Positions 33,386 to 43,046 of a stretch of DNA of 64,000 nucleotides are shown one piece after another (the stretch's first letter is position 1; every line of letters begins with the position of its first letter). The position numbers were made by a program, and so were the translations under genes. The notes under the pieces were generated by a model. It did no database searches, was not told the origin of the DNA, and saw nothing but the letters and a program-made list of their open reading frames with translations. The stretch is taken from positions 32,371 through 96,370 of the forward strand of contig DAIQON010000003.1 of NCBI GenBank assembly GCA_036787835.1. Direction: 5' to 3'. Source of the stretch: DAIQON01 sp036787835. GTDB lineage: Bacteria; Patescibacteriota; Saccharimonadia; Saccharimonadales; UBA4665.

Positions 33386-34630
33386 TTATAGTTCTTGGCT
33401 AGCTGACTGCAGTCTAAAATCTTTATCTTTCTCTAAAATATCCCGGTTAACCACCAGTGCTAAACGATTCATATCTTTCAAATACAGCCCACTCAGGCTT
33501 TGCAGCCTAGAAAGTGCAACATATCCCATTCCTGGCGTAAAGGCATGGCTCAGGTCAACTTCGGCGGCTTCAAGGCTCATTCCTTGGCTCTTGTGTATGG
33601 TTATAGCCCAAGCTAGACGGAGTGGCAACTGGCTGGCACTGGCAATAACCTCATTGTTTATTTCAACGTGCCAGTCGTGCATTCTAACTTCAATATATCT
33701 GTCATCACTTAAACGGACTACTGGGACTCCATTATTAAAGTCGACCACCCTACCCCGTGTTCCGTTATAGAATCCCAGTTTTTGGTTATTAACCACAAAC
33801 ATCACTTCGCAGTCTTCCTTAAGGGCTAACCTTTCTGGAGCCAAGATTGAAGAGACCAATCTCTTAGTGTCATGAGCCAGGCCACTGGTCGACATTTCAT
33901 AAACATGTTCTTCGGAAGGCAAACTTTTAAGTTTTGCTTCGTTCATCTGATCAACGTCATAATTATGAGCGTAAAGCTTAGTCAAGCTTTGTTCTTCGGA
34001 AGGACTAATTTTACGACTTTTTAAAGTGTTTAACTGATTAGGAGATAGCTTACCGACTCGTATACCTTCTAGTATTTCATTAAAACCATCGTCTTCTTTC
34101 TGACGATGTTGCTCGGTCAAGTAACAGACCGACAAATCAAGTTGATCCCAACAGTCTGCCTTATATACAAAGTCAAAGTCACTTCGATCACGACTTACTG
34201 GTGGAAGTTGGAATAAATCGCCAACAAGCACGACCTGAAGACCGCCAAAAACCTGATCGTTTTTACGAAATATCTTTGCTAGACCACTAATAAGATCGAG
34301 ACGTTTGCCATCTAGCATTGATACCTCATCAATAACTAGTATGTCAGTAGTCTTATACCTTTTTACCAGGTTGGAATTAGCTTTTAACTTCTTAAGGTCC
34401 AGCTCCTCTAGCGAGCCACTAATGCCAATACCTGACCATGAGTGTATGGTTGTGCCAGATAAATGAGTGGCGGCAATGCCGGTAGTTGCGGTGACGGCGA
34501 CCTTCTTGCCGGATGATTTAGCTTTAGCAACAAATTTATTAAGCACATAAGTCTTACCCGATCCTGGAGATCCGGTAAGAAAAACGTTTTTCCCGCTATT
34601 TAACACCTTTAGTGCTTGAATTTGCTTCAT
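33386..34630 (-). CDS. PIF1/RecD-like superfamily 1 DNA helicase
   Basis: The 414-residue protein starts almost directly with Walker A (GSPGSGKT, residues 20-27). It then has motif Ia TATTGIAATHL, Walker B VIDEVSML, VLVGDLFQLPPV (motif III) and the C-terminal AWAITIHKSQGMSLEAAEVDL. This is the 5'-3' helicase PIF1 architecture with no accessory domains. It likely helps replication or recombination by unwinding DNA or G-quadruplexes. It is monocistronic, near glyS and recO. Confidence 0.9.
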   Translation of the reverse strand: MKQIQALKVLNSGKNVFLTGSPGSGKTYVLNKFVAKAKSSGKKVAVTATTGIAATHLSGTTIHSWSGIGISGSLEELDLKKLKANSNLVKRYKTTDILVIDEVSMLDGKRLDLISGLAKIFRKNDQVFGGLQVVLVGDLFQLPPVSRDRSDFDFVYKADCWDQLDLSVCYLTEQHRQKEDDGFNEILEGIRVGKLSPNQLNTLKSRKISPSEEQSLTKLYAHNYDVDQMNEAKLKSLPSEEHVYEMSTSGLAHDTKRLVSSILAPERLALKEDCEVMFVVNNQKLGFYNGTRGRVVDFNNGVPVVRLSDDRYIEVRMHDWHVEINNEVIASASQLPLRLAWAITIHKSQGMSLEAAEVDLSHAFTPGMGYVALSRLQSLSGLYLKDMNRLALVVNRDILEKDKDFRLQSASQEL

Positions 34631-34713
34631 ACTAATTTGCTGCCTTCACTTAAGATTATCAGCCGAGAGCAAAAGCTAATAAACCTTTTGCTCCACCATT
34701 TAATAACTACTAC

Positions 34714-36072
34714 CTACTTAAAGAAGTTAGCCAGTTCTTTTATATTAACTCTTTGCTGAACGGTTGTATCACGATCACGAATAGTAACTGTATTATCTTC
34801 TAGTGTATCGAAATCTACCGTTACACAGTAAGGCGTGCCGATCTCATCTTGTCGTCTATATCTTTTACCAATATTACCGTTATCATCCCAGGCAATGTTC
34901 GGATATATAGACTTCATGACCTTAAATACTTCCGTTGCCTTATCTACCAGTTCGGGCTTGTTTTTGAGTAAGGGACTAACTGCCGCCCTGTATGGAGCTA
35001 GATTGACTGGGAGCTTCAAGAAGCTTCTTTGTTCACCGTTAACTTCATCTACAGAGTAGGCTTCACATAAGACAGCTAGTACATGTCGGTCCAAACCAAA
35101 AGTTGGCTCCAGCACATGAGGCACGAATTTGGTGTTTGTACCTTTAATCGTATACTCCAGCGACTTACCGGACATTTTCTGGTGATTAACTAGATCAAAA
35201 TCAGTCCTATAGGCAAAGCCACCAATTTCCTTTACGCCGATTGGGTAGGCGTATTCAAAGTCAATTGTTCGCTTAGAGTAGTGTGCCCTTTCGGTCTCAC
35301 CTATCTCTTTTTCAACTACATTCTCCTTCTTGAAACACATAACATCGTGATACCAATAGCGCTGTAAATCAAGTAAAGTATTGAACTCTTGCTCCCAATT
35401 TTCTGGACTAATAAAGTATTCAAACTCCATTATTTCTAGCTCGCGCGAACGGAAAATAAAGTCACGTGGAGAGATTTCATTTCGGAAGTTTTTACCGATT
35501 TGGGCTATACCAAAAGGTAGATCTGGGTAAAAAGTATCGACAATATTCTTAAAATTTACAAACATGCCTTGTGCAGTCTCAGGACGCAGATAAACTATTG
35601 ATGATTCGTCTTGGGTTGGTCCTGCGAATGTCTTAAACATCATATTAAACTGTGCGCCACCACCAAGCTCATTGCCATCAGGACTTTTTAGTTTCTTGTC
35701 TTTAACTACACTAACCATTTGCTCTAGGGTCATACCATCAGGATCAATACCATTATCCTCAAGTAAATGATCTAGTCGATAGCGCTTCTTACTAACTACA
35801 TCCTCAATTAATGGGTCATTAAACGTGTCTACGTGGCCACTGGCCTGCCAAACCTTTGGATTCATTAGGATGGCACTATCTAGGCCATACATATCGTCAC
35901 GACGATCTACAAAAGTATCCCACCACAAGTTTTCAATGTTTCTCTTTAGGCTTACACCAAGCGGACCGTAGTCCCAAGTTCCAGCTAAGCCACCATATAT
36001 CTCCGAGCCTGGAAATATAAAGCCTCTACGCTTACATAAGCTAACAATGTCTTCAAGACTAATATTACTCAT
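34714..36072 (-). CDS. glyS: Glycyl-tRNA synthetase, single-chain class II type
   Basis: The 452-residue enzyme charges tRNA-Gly. The N-terminal GFIFPGSEIYGGLAGTWDYGP is diagnostic of the dimeric (alpha-2) type. FRNEISPRDFIFRSRELEIMEFEYF is motif 2, and EPTFGLDRHVLAVL is motif 3. The C-terminal anticodon-binding domain is VNLAPYRAAVSPLL onward. The length is typical. It starts 11 bases after the recO stop, so it belongs to the kinase-like/receiver-like/recO/glyS run. Confidence 0.96.
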   Translation of the reverse strand: MSNISLEDIVSLCKRRGFIFPGSEIYGGLAGTWDYGPLGVSLKRNIENLWWDTFVDRRDDMYGLDSAILMNPKVWQASGHVDTFNDPLIEDVVSKKRYRLDHLLEDNGIDPDGMTLEQMVSVVKDKKLKSPDGNELGGGAQFNMMFKTFAGPTQDESSIVYLRPETAQGMFVNFKNIVDTFYPDLPFGIAQIGKNFRNEISPRDFIFRSRELEIMEFEYFISPENWEQEFNTLLDLQRYWYHDVMCFKKENVVEKEIGETERAHYSKRTIDFEYAYPIGVKEIGGFAYRTDFDLVNHQKMSGKSLEYTIKGTNTKFVPHVLEPTFGLDRHVLAVLCEAYSVDEVNGEQRSFLKLPVNLAPYRAAVSPLLKNKPELVDKATEVFKVMKSIYPNIAWDDNGNIGKRYRRQDEIGTPYCVTVDFDTLEDNTVTIRDRDTTVQQRVNIKELANFFK

Positions 36073-36083
36073 TTATGGCCTCA

Positions 36084-36776
36084 TTATAGCGAAATATATG
36101 TCTTAAACATAGCTTCAATAAGCGGCCTAACATCCTTCTGTACAGTTTCAATATCTTTTAGGCCAAAAACGGTTAATTTTGTGCTATTTTCAAACAATAG
36201 GCGCATATATTTTATGTGTTTTTCGCTCAATCGTCCTTGCTTTGCATCTATAAAACACATTCGCTCAGCATCAAAAAGATAAACACCGTTTTTTTCTAGC
36301 GGTTGATTAAATTCATCGGTTATAAGGTTAGGCATATGCCCAGCAATTTGTAGTAACTGTGCCTCAAACCATAGTCGAATAGTATTGCCGTCGATCTCCA
36401 AGTTGTTGATTAGCTCTAACGTTACACCCAGTAGATCATAGTAAGCTTCATCAGAGTTGTCTTCGGTGCACTTATTTATTAGTTTTAATATGTCATAGCC
36501 CAGTTGCACTCTGTTAATATCATTTATGATGCGCCCAAAGTGCTGGTCTAATCTTGCCGAGACTAAGGTGCCGATCTCACCCTTCCCAGGGATAAAACTT
36601 ATCTCAATTGTTGAGAATAGTTCAATCCCGCCAGCCATTTTGGATTTAATTTTTCTGGCGCCTTTAACAATTAACCTAAGCTTGCCAAACTTATCTGTTA
36701 TAACAGTAATTATTCGATCACTCTCGGAGTAATTTATTCTAGCAAGAACTATGCCTTTGGTATTTTCGGTTTTCAC
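36084..36776 (-). CDS. recO: DNA repair protein RecO
   Basis: The 230-residue product begins with the OB-fold region (TKGIVLARINYSESDRIITVIT ... LRLIVKGARKIKSK), followed by the helical domain. RecO helps load RecA on SSB-coated DNA with RecR. It lacks the four zinc-binding cysteines of many RecO proteins. The start is a GTG overlapping the receiver stop (AAGTGA), so translation is coupled to the receiver-like gene. Confidence 0.88.
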   Translation of the reverse strand: MKTENTKGIVLARINYSESDRIITVITDKFGKLRLIVKGARKIKSKMAGGIELFSTIEISFIPGKGEIGTLVSARLDQHFGRIINDINRVQLGYDILKLINKCTEDNSDEAYYDLLGVTLELINNLEIDGNTIRLWFEAQLLQIAGHMPNLITDEFNQPLEKNGVYLFDAERMCFIDAKQGRLSEKHIKYMRLLFENSTKLTVFGLKDIETVQKDVRPLIEAMFKTYISL

Positions 36777-37162
36777 TTAGCTGGTTCTTTTAGTTGATCG
36801 GATAGTTTGTCGATTAGTTTCTTGAGTGAAGTTGTCGGCTTATATAGATAATCGACTACCCCCAGCTCCCTTTGAATCAAGGCCCAGTTATCTGCAAATT
36901 CCTGAGATGGAACAGCACTTAAAATTAAAACAGGTATGTTCTGCCATTCCTGGTATGATCTAAATTCGTACAAAAATTCAAAGCCTGAGTGCCCGGCTAA
37001 TTGGAGTTCAACAACGACAATATCTGGCTGCGCGTGATCAGCACTATTAATGGCCGCTTGAGCTCCGCCGACAACCTCGACCTTGAAATCACCTTCTTCA
37101 AGTGCTTCTTTATATGTTCTAGCCAGGACTTTATCTGGCTCAATTAGTAATACTGACTTCAT
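36773..37162 (-). CDS. Receiver-like protein with Glu in place of the phospho-acceptor Asp
   Basis: The 129-residue product from ATG 37162 has the CheY fold: VLLIEPDKVLARTYK at the start, DIVVVELQLAGHSGFEFL in the middle and VDYLYKPTTSL at the end. The position normally held by the phosphorylated Asp is E52, while the conserved Lys is kept. An Asp-to-Glu change often mimics the phosphorylated state or abolishes switching. The ATG lies four bases after the kinase-like gene stop. The longer frame (to 37216) overlaps that gene and is not receiver-like. The end overlaps recO. Confidence 0.85.
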   Translation of the reverse strand: MKSVLLIEPDKVLARTYKEALEEGDFKVEVVGGAQAAINSADHAQPDIVVVELQLAGHSGFEFLYEFRSYQEWQNIPVLILSAVPSQEFADNWALIQRELGVVDYLYKPTTSLKKLIDKLSDQLKEPAK

Positions 37163-37166
37163 AAGA

Positions 37167-37886
37167 TTAAACAAGTTGTAGCTGTTTGCTTGGCTGCATA
37201 ACTGCACCAAAACCATAAAGACTATGATGCCTTGATGCTTGTAAGTTCAAGCTCATAGCCTTGAAGATACTGTCTGCGACAAAGATACCTGCACCACTGT
37301 TATATGTAAGATTTGCTAATGGCTGTCTAGACTGGCCAGATAACTTTCGTCCGTTTCTGAGTAAATCTGTATTAAGCTCGGCTGTATTTGCGTAAACCCC
37401 AGCAACCACCCCGTAGCGACAGCGATGTGTCGCCAGAAGAAGCCTTAGTTTAGGATTATGCTGCGCTCCCAGAGCTTCAATAAGTGAAGAGCCCAAGCTA
37501 ACAACCGCCGACATTAAACCTTGTCGATGTGCCATTACCGGTCCATACCTGCCGGCTATATTAAGCTCTAAATCAACTCCGTATTGTTTAGCAAGTTGAT
37601 CAAGTAACTGTCCGCTATCGTATAAAACGGCAGACACAGAGACTGGTTCTTGTTCTAATTTAAGTTTTTGTTGACTAAGCTGTAATGCCAGAAGATAGTT
37701 GTCCAAAAGAGTTAAGGCGTAGCTTGCGGAGGATTCGATGTCGCTATAACCACTAGCAGTTTCGCCCTTTAATCTAGCTAACTCAGCTGTTTTTAATATC
37801 TGCAAAAACGGTAGCTTTAGCTGCTCAGCCACATTCACCAGCAGATGGTACGACTCTAGAGAATCATTTTCCTTAGCGCTATTCAC
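37167..37886 (-). CDS. Degenerate histidine-kinase-like protein
   Basis: The 239-residue protein looks like a kinase core that has lost catalysis. The segment NVAEQLKLPFLQILKTAEL aligns with the HisKA phosphorylation helix, but Glu21 occupies the His position. The expected Asn of the N-box is Ser (AVVSLGSSLIEAL), the DxGxG box is absent and only SGAGIFVADSIFKAM recalls the G2 box. There is no sensor or membrane domain. It is followed at once by the Glu-receiver and recO, so the two pseudo-signalling proteins probably act as a fixed pair. The assignment is by fold-like pattern. Confidence 0.6.
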   Translation of the reverse strand: MNSAKENDSLESYHLLVNVAEQLKLPFLQILKTAELARLKGETASGYSDIESSASYALTLLDNYLLALQLSQQKLKLEQEPVSVSAVLYDSGQLLDQLAKQYGVDLELNIAGRYGPVMAHRQGLMSAVVSLGSSLIEALGAQHNPKLRLLLATHRCRYGVVAGVYANTAELNTDLLRNGRKLSGQSRQPLANLTYNSGAGIFVADSIFKAMSLNLQASRHHSLYGFGAVMQPSKQLQLV

Positions 37887-38084
37887 CTGTTTTCCCTCTT
37901 TTTGACTGAAGATATTCTAATTATAGCACCACCTTAAATTATGGCCAGGCTTAACAAAATTAGACCCCTCTAGTGGACGTACTCAAAATAATAACCACCT
38001 AGACTAACGGACTGGTACATTTTACTGGGGTTCTATCAGAACTCCATAACCCTGCCAGGTGTTTGAACACCACGGCTAGTTACC

Positions 38085-39224
38085 CTAATCCCCGATCTGT
38101 TCGTAACCTGCCCTATTTTTTTTAGCCGGGATACCGAATGCGGTTGCCTCTGAATGCACCGCTTCGCCGTCTCGTTCATTAATGGCAACTATGTAACCTT
38201 GACCGCCATGCCATGTGGTGATCATTTCTTCATCTGACATCGGGCGCTTAGAGCCATCTGGATTTTCTACTTGAGTTACTTCTTGTGCATGCTTCATTAT
38301 CTCGGGTGGTTCAAATGGATCATTTATGTCTGCACCTAAACCAGTAGCTCGTAGCATACGCCCAACTTTCTCAGGTATTGAGCCTCCGGAGATATGCGCT
38401 GCTCCATGTATATCGGCAACAGCATCTCGCTCTATTTTATAACCACCGGTTAGTGCAGTCATCAGACCTGAATATATGGTAGACGGAGCTATAGAGGCCT
38501 CGCCAATTGTAGTTTCTCCAAAGGATTCAAGATGCCAGTCCTTACCATAAGCCTGATTAAAGGCATACCTGGCTGCAGATATCCCATTACATCTAAACCC
38601 CTCTTTTTGGGCGAATGCCCATAGTTCATCTCCCTCCTCAACCTTTGCTCCTGTAATTACTCTGTCTCTATGCACTAAGCCAATAGAGTCGCCAATCCAA
38701 TCAAGTGTAAAATCAGTAGGCCCTTGTAGTCGATCGCCATGAACTGCTATCTCTCCAGTAAACAAGACTAGGCCAGCCTCATTTGCACCATCTGCAAGTC
38801 CTTCAAAAAGCTCGTCAATATATTGCATATAGTCTACAGTTAGCCTGCTTACAATGAGAGCATTGTTTACGATAACAGCTTGACCACCTTCGATTGGATT
38901 ATCGTCTGCAGCCATCGCTATAAGGTCTTTGCCCAATCCCTTAAATTTCCGCATCCGTTCATATGAGTCTGGTTTTGTTCCAGCTCCGTCCATACCGCAA
39001 ACAGCGTCTACGTCCGGCCTCCTTCTGACTTCATCAAAAACTAGCCTCTTAGCCGCAGAAAAACCTTCGCCAAATGCTACTGGTTCACCAAATTCTCCTG
39101 CTCTGTTCGCCCAAGTAGTCTGTGCCCAATCGGCAGCAATTTGTGATGCTACATTACTTAAGTCAAGGTCTACGCCAGCTTGCCTATAGGCCGCCATCCT
39201 GTCAATCTCTGCTCCACTCATCAT
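38085..39224 (-). CDS. purM: Phosphoribosylaminoimidazole synthetase-like protein (PurM family)
   Basis: This ATP-dependent ring-closure enzyme converts FGAM to AIR. The 379-residue product has the PurM-fold marks GMDGAGTKPDSYERM near the N terminus, VNNALIVSRLTVDYMQYI, and AVADIHGAAHISGGSIPEKVGRML near the C terminus. It is longer than the usual ~345 residues and more diverged than PurL here. The ATG at 39224 has AAGGAG just upstream and overlaps the purQ stop. The longer frame is rejected. It is the last gene of the purine run. Confidence 0.82.
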   Translation of the reverse strand: MMSGAEIDRMAAYRQAGVDLDLSNVASQIAADWAQTTWANRAGEFGEPVAFGEGFSAAKRLVFDEVRRRPDVDAVCGMDGAGTKPDSYERMRKFKGLGKDLIAMAADDNPIEGGQAVIVNNALIVSRLTVDYMQYIDELFEGLADGANEAGLVLFTGEIAVHGDRLQGPTDFTLDWIGDSIGLVHRDRVITGAKVEEGDELWAFAQKEGFRCNGISAARYAFNQAYGKDWHLESFGETTIGEASIAPSTIYSGLMTALTGGYKIERDAVADIHGAAHISGGSIPEKVGRMLRATGLGADINDPFEPPEIMKHAQEVTQVENPDGSKRPMSDEEMITTWHGGQGYIVAINERDGEAVHSEATAFGIPAKKNRAGYEQIGD

Positions 39225-40018
39225 ATCTCCTTTGCAACTTTTATCATTTGTTCGATAATTAAACCACCAAAGGCTACCTGGCCTTCCCCTCGTCGCCAAT
39301 TCGGATGTTGTTTGGTGTCTACGAAGCGTTCTGGGTGCGGCATCAAGCCCAGTATTTGTCCACTTGGGTCACAAACCCCAGTAATACCGTACTCCGAGCC
39401 ACTCGGATTATCTGGAAAAGTAGAGGCCGGTAAGCCTTCTTTTGTAGCATACCTAAAAACAATCTGGCCCATCGTTCTGAGCTCATTTACTAAATTGCTA
39501 GTATCATCTCCAACTTCCCGTCCTTCACCATTTGCTATGGGGAGCTCTATAAGCTCACCTATATCTTCTGGCTGAGCAAATAGACATCTTGATTTTTCTG
39601 TCAGTAGGTACTGCCAGTTATCCACAAAACGTCCATGAGTATTGCGAACTAGAGATAATTTCTTGGGTTGTCCAGGCTCTATCCTGCCCGTAGGCAATAA
39701 GCCTGTTTCCGTTAAGATCTGGAAGCCATTACATGGTCCCAGAATTAGACCTCCACGGTCTACAAAGTCGTTTAATTCGTAAGCTAGCTGGGTTCTTAAT
39801 TGCAAGCCCAGTGTACGTCCTGCTTGAATGGCATCTCCATCAGAAAAACCACCAGGCAATGCTAAGATCTGGAAATCGGCTAGGTTTCTATCGCCTGACT
39901 CGAGTTCGCTAATATGGATCTGCTCTACTGGTGCACCGAAAAGCTCGAAAGCGTGAGCTGTTTCGTCGTTACAATTAATGCCAGCGGCATTTAGCACCAT
40001 AACATTTGGTGATCTCAT
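39221..40018 (-). CDS. purQ: FGAM synthase glutaminase subunit PurQ
   Basis: This class I glutamine amidotransferase of 265 residues supplies ammonia to PurL. The nucleophile elbow is GPCNGFQILTE, and the catalytic His/Glu region is GLMPHPERFVD. The FSDGDAIQAG segment fits PurQ. The ATG overlaps the purL stop by four bases, so subunits are co-translated. Confidence 0.94.
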   Translation of the reverse strand: MRSPNVMVLNAAGINCNDETAHAFELFGAPVEQIHISELESGDRNLADFQILALPGGFSDGDAIQAGRTLGLQLRTQLAYELNDFVDRGGLILGPCNGFQILTETGLLPTGRIEPGQPKKLSLVRNTHGRFVDNWQYLLTEKSRCLFAQPEDIGELIELPIANGEGREVGDDTSNLVNELRTMGQIVFRYATKEGLPASTFPDNPSGSEYGITGVCDPSGQILGLMPHPERFVDTKQHPNWRRGEGQVAFGGLIIEQMIKVAKEI

Positions 40019-42858
40019 GAAAAGAACTCCTGCATAGGTTGTTTCCAGGCAGCTTTCAATCGGTCTGTATATACGGAGAAATGTGACTGCACGGTACCGG
40101 TAGTAAAGCTTGATGGCCTTACGGTTATTACTTTTTCTGATGAAGTTATACCAATTATCTCATGTGGTACGTCTCCAAATAACTGTTGAGCAGTGCTTTT
40201 ACTATCAACCTCAACTACCAGACAGCCTGCCGTCTCGTTAAACAAGAAATTTTTTTCGTTTAATCCGTTGGGTACAACGATATCGGCACCACAATCACCA
40301 CCAAAACACATCTCAGCAATTGTAGCCGCTACACCACCTTCACTAACATCGTGGCACGCTAAAACTTGATCAGTTTGAATTGCGCTATGTACTGCGCGCA
40401 AAGTAGTGGGCAGAGACTCTAGGTCAACATCCGGTATTTGTGCTGATGAACCATCCGTAATGTCATAGAAGGCACTACCGCCCATACTTGCATAATCCAT
40501 CTTACCTACTAAGACAAGTGTGGAATTAGCTTTCTTGATATCGGTTGAGACAGTTTTAGCAACATCTGGGATTTTGCCAGCGGCCGTGATTGTCAGAACT
40601 GGTGGAATATCAAAGTGGGTGCCGTCTTTGTTCTTATATCTTGATGACAGACTATCCTTACCGGATATAACTGGTCGCTTAACTGCATGGATGCAATCGA
40701 CTAGGCCATCCATCATCATGTCTAGTGCCCCCATAACGTGTTCATCAGGCGTGGCTGCTACAAAGTTATCGGTTAGCATAGCGAGGTCGGGATTACCCCC
40801 AGCGGCAACGTAGTTAGCTAATGCTTCCGCGAAGGCCCATTTTGCCCCCTTATAAGGATCGTAGGCGTTGAGTACAGGATTCATGCCATGGGCCTCAACT
40901 AGGCCGTAAGGTTTACCTAAAATAGGAGTTAGAACTACTGCATCGTTTGGTGAATCTTTGTGTACTCCGCCATATGGTTTCATAACGTTAGTCCCCTGAA
41001 CTTCGTGATCATATTGACGAACTATAGGTTCATTCGAACGAATATTCCCATGGGCCATAAGTTGCTCAAAAGTTTCAGTCCAGTTTTTAATCAAAGGAAC
41101 TCTTTCTGCTATTTCTGGAGCTCGCCAAATGGCTGTCATCTCCCTCTGGGTTCGTCCGCCTTTTATAAAATCATAATCTAAATCTATTAGTTGTTCATCT
41201 CCATATTTGACATCCAGGCGAGAGCCACCATCGGTGCCAAAAGTACCTAACATGGTGCTTTCTACGCCGTGTTTGGCGCAAATAGCAGCAAACTCGAGGT
41301 ATTTATCTGGGGCTACTGCTGCAACCATACGCTCCTGAGACTCGCTCATCCAGATTTGCCAGGGTGCTAAACCTTCATATTTTAGCGGTGCCCTAGAAAT
41401 ATCCACCTGAACGCCTATCTCTTCGCCCATTTCACCAATGGCAGATGAGAAGCCAGCAGCCCCACAGTCAGTAATAGCTCGGATAAGACCAGAATCTCTA
41501 GCTTCAAGCAAAGCATCAGACATTCGTTTTTCTTCAATGGCATTACCGATTTGAACTGCACTAGAATGCAAGCTGGAAGTTTCTGACGTCATGCTACCAG
41601 AAGAGAAGGTTGCGCCGTGGATACCGTCCAGTCCAGTTTTACCACCTACAGACACCACGTAGTCACCGTAAGCCGGTTGACCTTTACGAGCATATTGCTC
41701 TGGTAGGATGCCTAGGGCGCCAACCATAACAGTTGGTTTGCCACGAAAATCTGGGTGATAATGCATAGAGCCATTAGCGGTTGGTATGCCCATGCGATTA
41801 CCATAATCACGAACACCGTCTACGCAGCGTTGCAATAGGTAGGCTGGCGATAGGCAGTTTTCGGGGAGCTGTTCAGCCGGTAAATCGGTTGGAGCAAAGC
41901 AGAAAATATCTATTGATAATATATTTTTAGCACCTTGGCCAGTGCCCATAATATCTCGGAAAACACCACCACTTCCAGTCATCGAGCCACCATATGGCTC
42001 AATAGCCGAAGGGCTATTATGCGTCTCGAGTTTAATTGCAATACACATGCCATCGTAAAATAGAAATACACCAGAGTTATCTTCGTAGGCTGAAATTACT
42101 TCTTCTCCAAAATAGGGTCTAGAAGCGTCCTGTAGCCTCTTATATAGCGGGTCTTTTTCTTTACCATTCTTATAGATTTTGGCGGTAAATGTTTTGTGAC
42201 AACAGTGTTCGCTCCAAGCCCCACCTAGATATTCCAACTCACCATCAGTAGGCTCACGAACAATCCGCCTAAAGTGGCTCTGGATATTCTTCATTTCTTC
42301 AGGGTCGAGAAATAAACTACGTTTCTGCGACAAATCTAACAGTTCGGACTCGCTGAGCTCTATAACAGGTTCGATTTCGATAGGTGGTGTCTGGCCTTCT
42401 ATAACTAGGGTTTCAGGCAATTCACGACGTACCTGCTGGATGGTTCTATTGACTATAAGCTTATTGGTAACTTGTTCTACCACGTCAAGAGGTGTGCCTG
42501 GAGCAAAATCAAACTCACTGCTGGGATCAGCAGACACAAGGTCTACACCGAGTAGTTTAGCGCCTTTCAAAACAAATTCAGTATCAGGATTCATACCGCC
42601 TGGTAGCATAGCTCGTTGCACCCTCAATGGGTCATCCCAATAAGTGCGAGGACCGACCTCAACCCGTTGTGTATTCGGGTCGCTAAAAAGTTTCTCAGCT
42701 AGTAATCGAGCTTTTTCTTCGTCAGTACCTTCGACTAAGTAGACTCTGGCGCTACTAGCATCGATATCTAGCCCGAGCATCATTGCTGCCTGGTGACGTA
42801 GTGCTTCTGCCTGAGGATCCTTGCCTTGCTCAAAAACTCGAATCTCCTGGATAGCCAT
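40015..42858 (-). CDS. purL: FGAM synthase PurL with a PurS-like N-terminal extension
   Basis: The 947-residue PurL converts FGAR to FGAM with ATP and glutamine-derived ammonia. The catalytic start motif WSEHCCHKTF sits near residue 216, not near 50 as in small PurL. The first ~170 residues (QEIRVFEQGKDPQAEALR, ... TEFVLKGAKLLGVDL) look like one or two PurS-type domains. Other motifs are KLETHNSPSAIEPYGG, GGKTGLDGIHGATFSS and CHDVSEGGVAATIAEM. The glutaminase is a separate gene, giving a mixed large/small architecture. ATG 42858 overlaps the upstream stub's stop (TAATG), with GGAG upstream. Confidence 0.93.
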   Translation of the reverse strand: MAIQEIRVFEQGKDPQAEALRHQAAMMLGLDIDASSARVYLVEGTDEEKARLLAEKLFSDPNTQRVEVGPRTYWDDPLRVQRAMLPGGMNPDTEFVLKGAKLLGVDLVSADPSSEFDFAPGTPLDVVEQVTNKLIVNRTIQQVRRELPETLVIEGQTPPIEIEPVIELSESELLDLSQKRSLFLDPEEMKNIQSHFRRIVREPTDGELEYLGGAWSEHCCHKTFTAKIYKNGKEKDPLYKRLQDASRPYFGEEVISAYEDNSGVFLFYDGMCIAIKLETHNSPSAIEPYGGSMTGSGGVFRDIMGTGQGAKNILSIDIFCFAPTDLPAEQLPENCLSPAYLLQRCVDGVRDYGNRMGIPTANGSMHYHPDFRGKPTVMVGALGILPEQYARKGQPAYGDYVVSVGGKTGLDGIHGATFSSGSMTSETSSLHSSAVQIGNAIEEKRMSDALLEARDSGLIRAITDCGAAGFSSAIGEMGEEIGVQVDISRAPLKYEGLAPWQIWMSESQERMVAAVAPDKYLEFAAICAKHGVESTMLGTFGTDGGSRLDVKYGDEQLIDLDYDFIKGGRTQREMTAIWRAPEIAERVPLIKNWTETFEQLMAHGNIRSNEPIVRQYDHEVQGTNVMKPYGGVHKDSPNDAVVLTPILGKPYGLVEAHGMNPVLNAYDPYKGAKWAFAEALANYVAAGGNPDLAMLTDNFVAATPDEHVMGALDMMMDGLVDCIHAVKRPVISGKDSLSSRYKNKDGTHFDIPPVLTITAAGKIPDVAKTVSTDIKKANSTLVLVGKMDYASMGGSAFYDITDGSSAQIPDVDLESLPTTLRAVHSAIQTDQVLACHDVSEGGVAATIAEMCFGGDCGADIVVPNGLNEKNFLFNETAGCLVVEVDSKSTAQQLFGDVPHEIIGITSSEKVITVRPSSFTTGTVQSHFSVYTDRLKAAWKQPMQEFFS

Positions 42859-43046
42859 TATAGTTGCTCCGGGGCCATGTGTATCCAATTAGGAACCCGA
42901 AGTTTTTCTACTCGCATTACCTCATTCCTCAGAATGTCCACTGTACCAAGATTTCCCCATTCGCTTTTCATCTCATTAGTGACCTCAAAGGTTGTTCCTC
43001 CCCCCGATGCCAGTATGGCTATCCTAAACTCTGGAGTACTTGCCAT
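42858..43046 (-). CDS. 62-residue PurN-like stub, coupled to purL
   Basis: Residues 8-22 (RIAILASGGGTTFEV) match the first strand and phosphate loop of phosphoribosylglycinamide formyltransferase (PurN). The remaining ~40 residues do not, and the rest of the enzyme is missing. It has a proper GAGG ribosome-binding site and a TATAAT box upstream, and its stop overlaps the purL start. It is probably a truncated purN kept as the operon's first cistron or a leader peptide. The alternative is an unrelated small protein. Confidence 0.5.
   Translation of the reverse strand: MASTPEFRIAILASGGGTTFEVTNEMKSEWGNLGTVDILRNEVMRVEKLRVPNWIHMAPEQL

Noticed and set aside
39618..39626. A third TTATCCACA DnaA box
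   Set aside because: It lies inside purQ coding sequence, and one copy per window is near the chance level.
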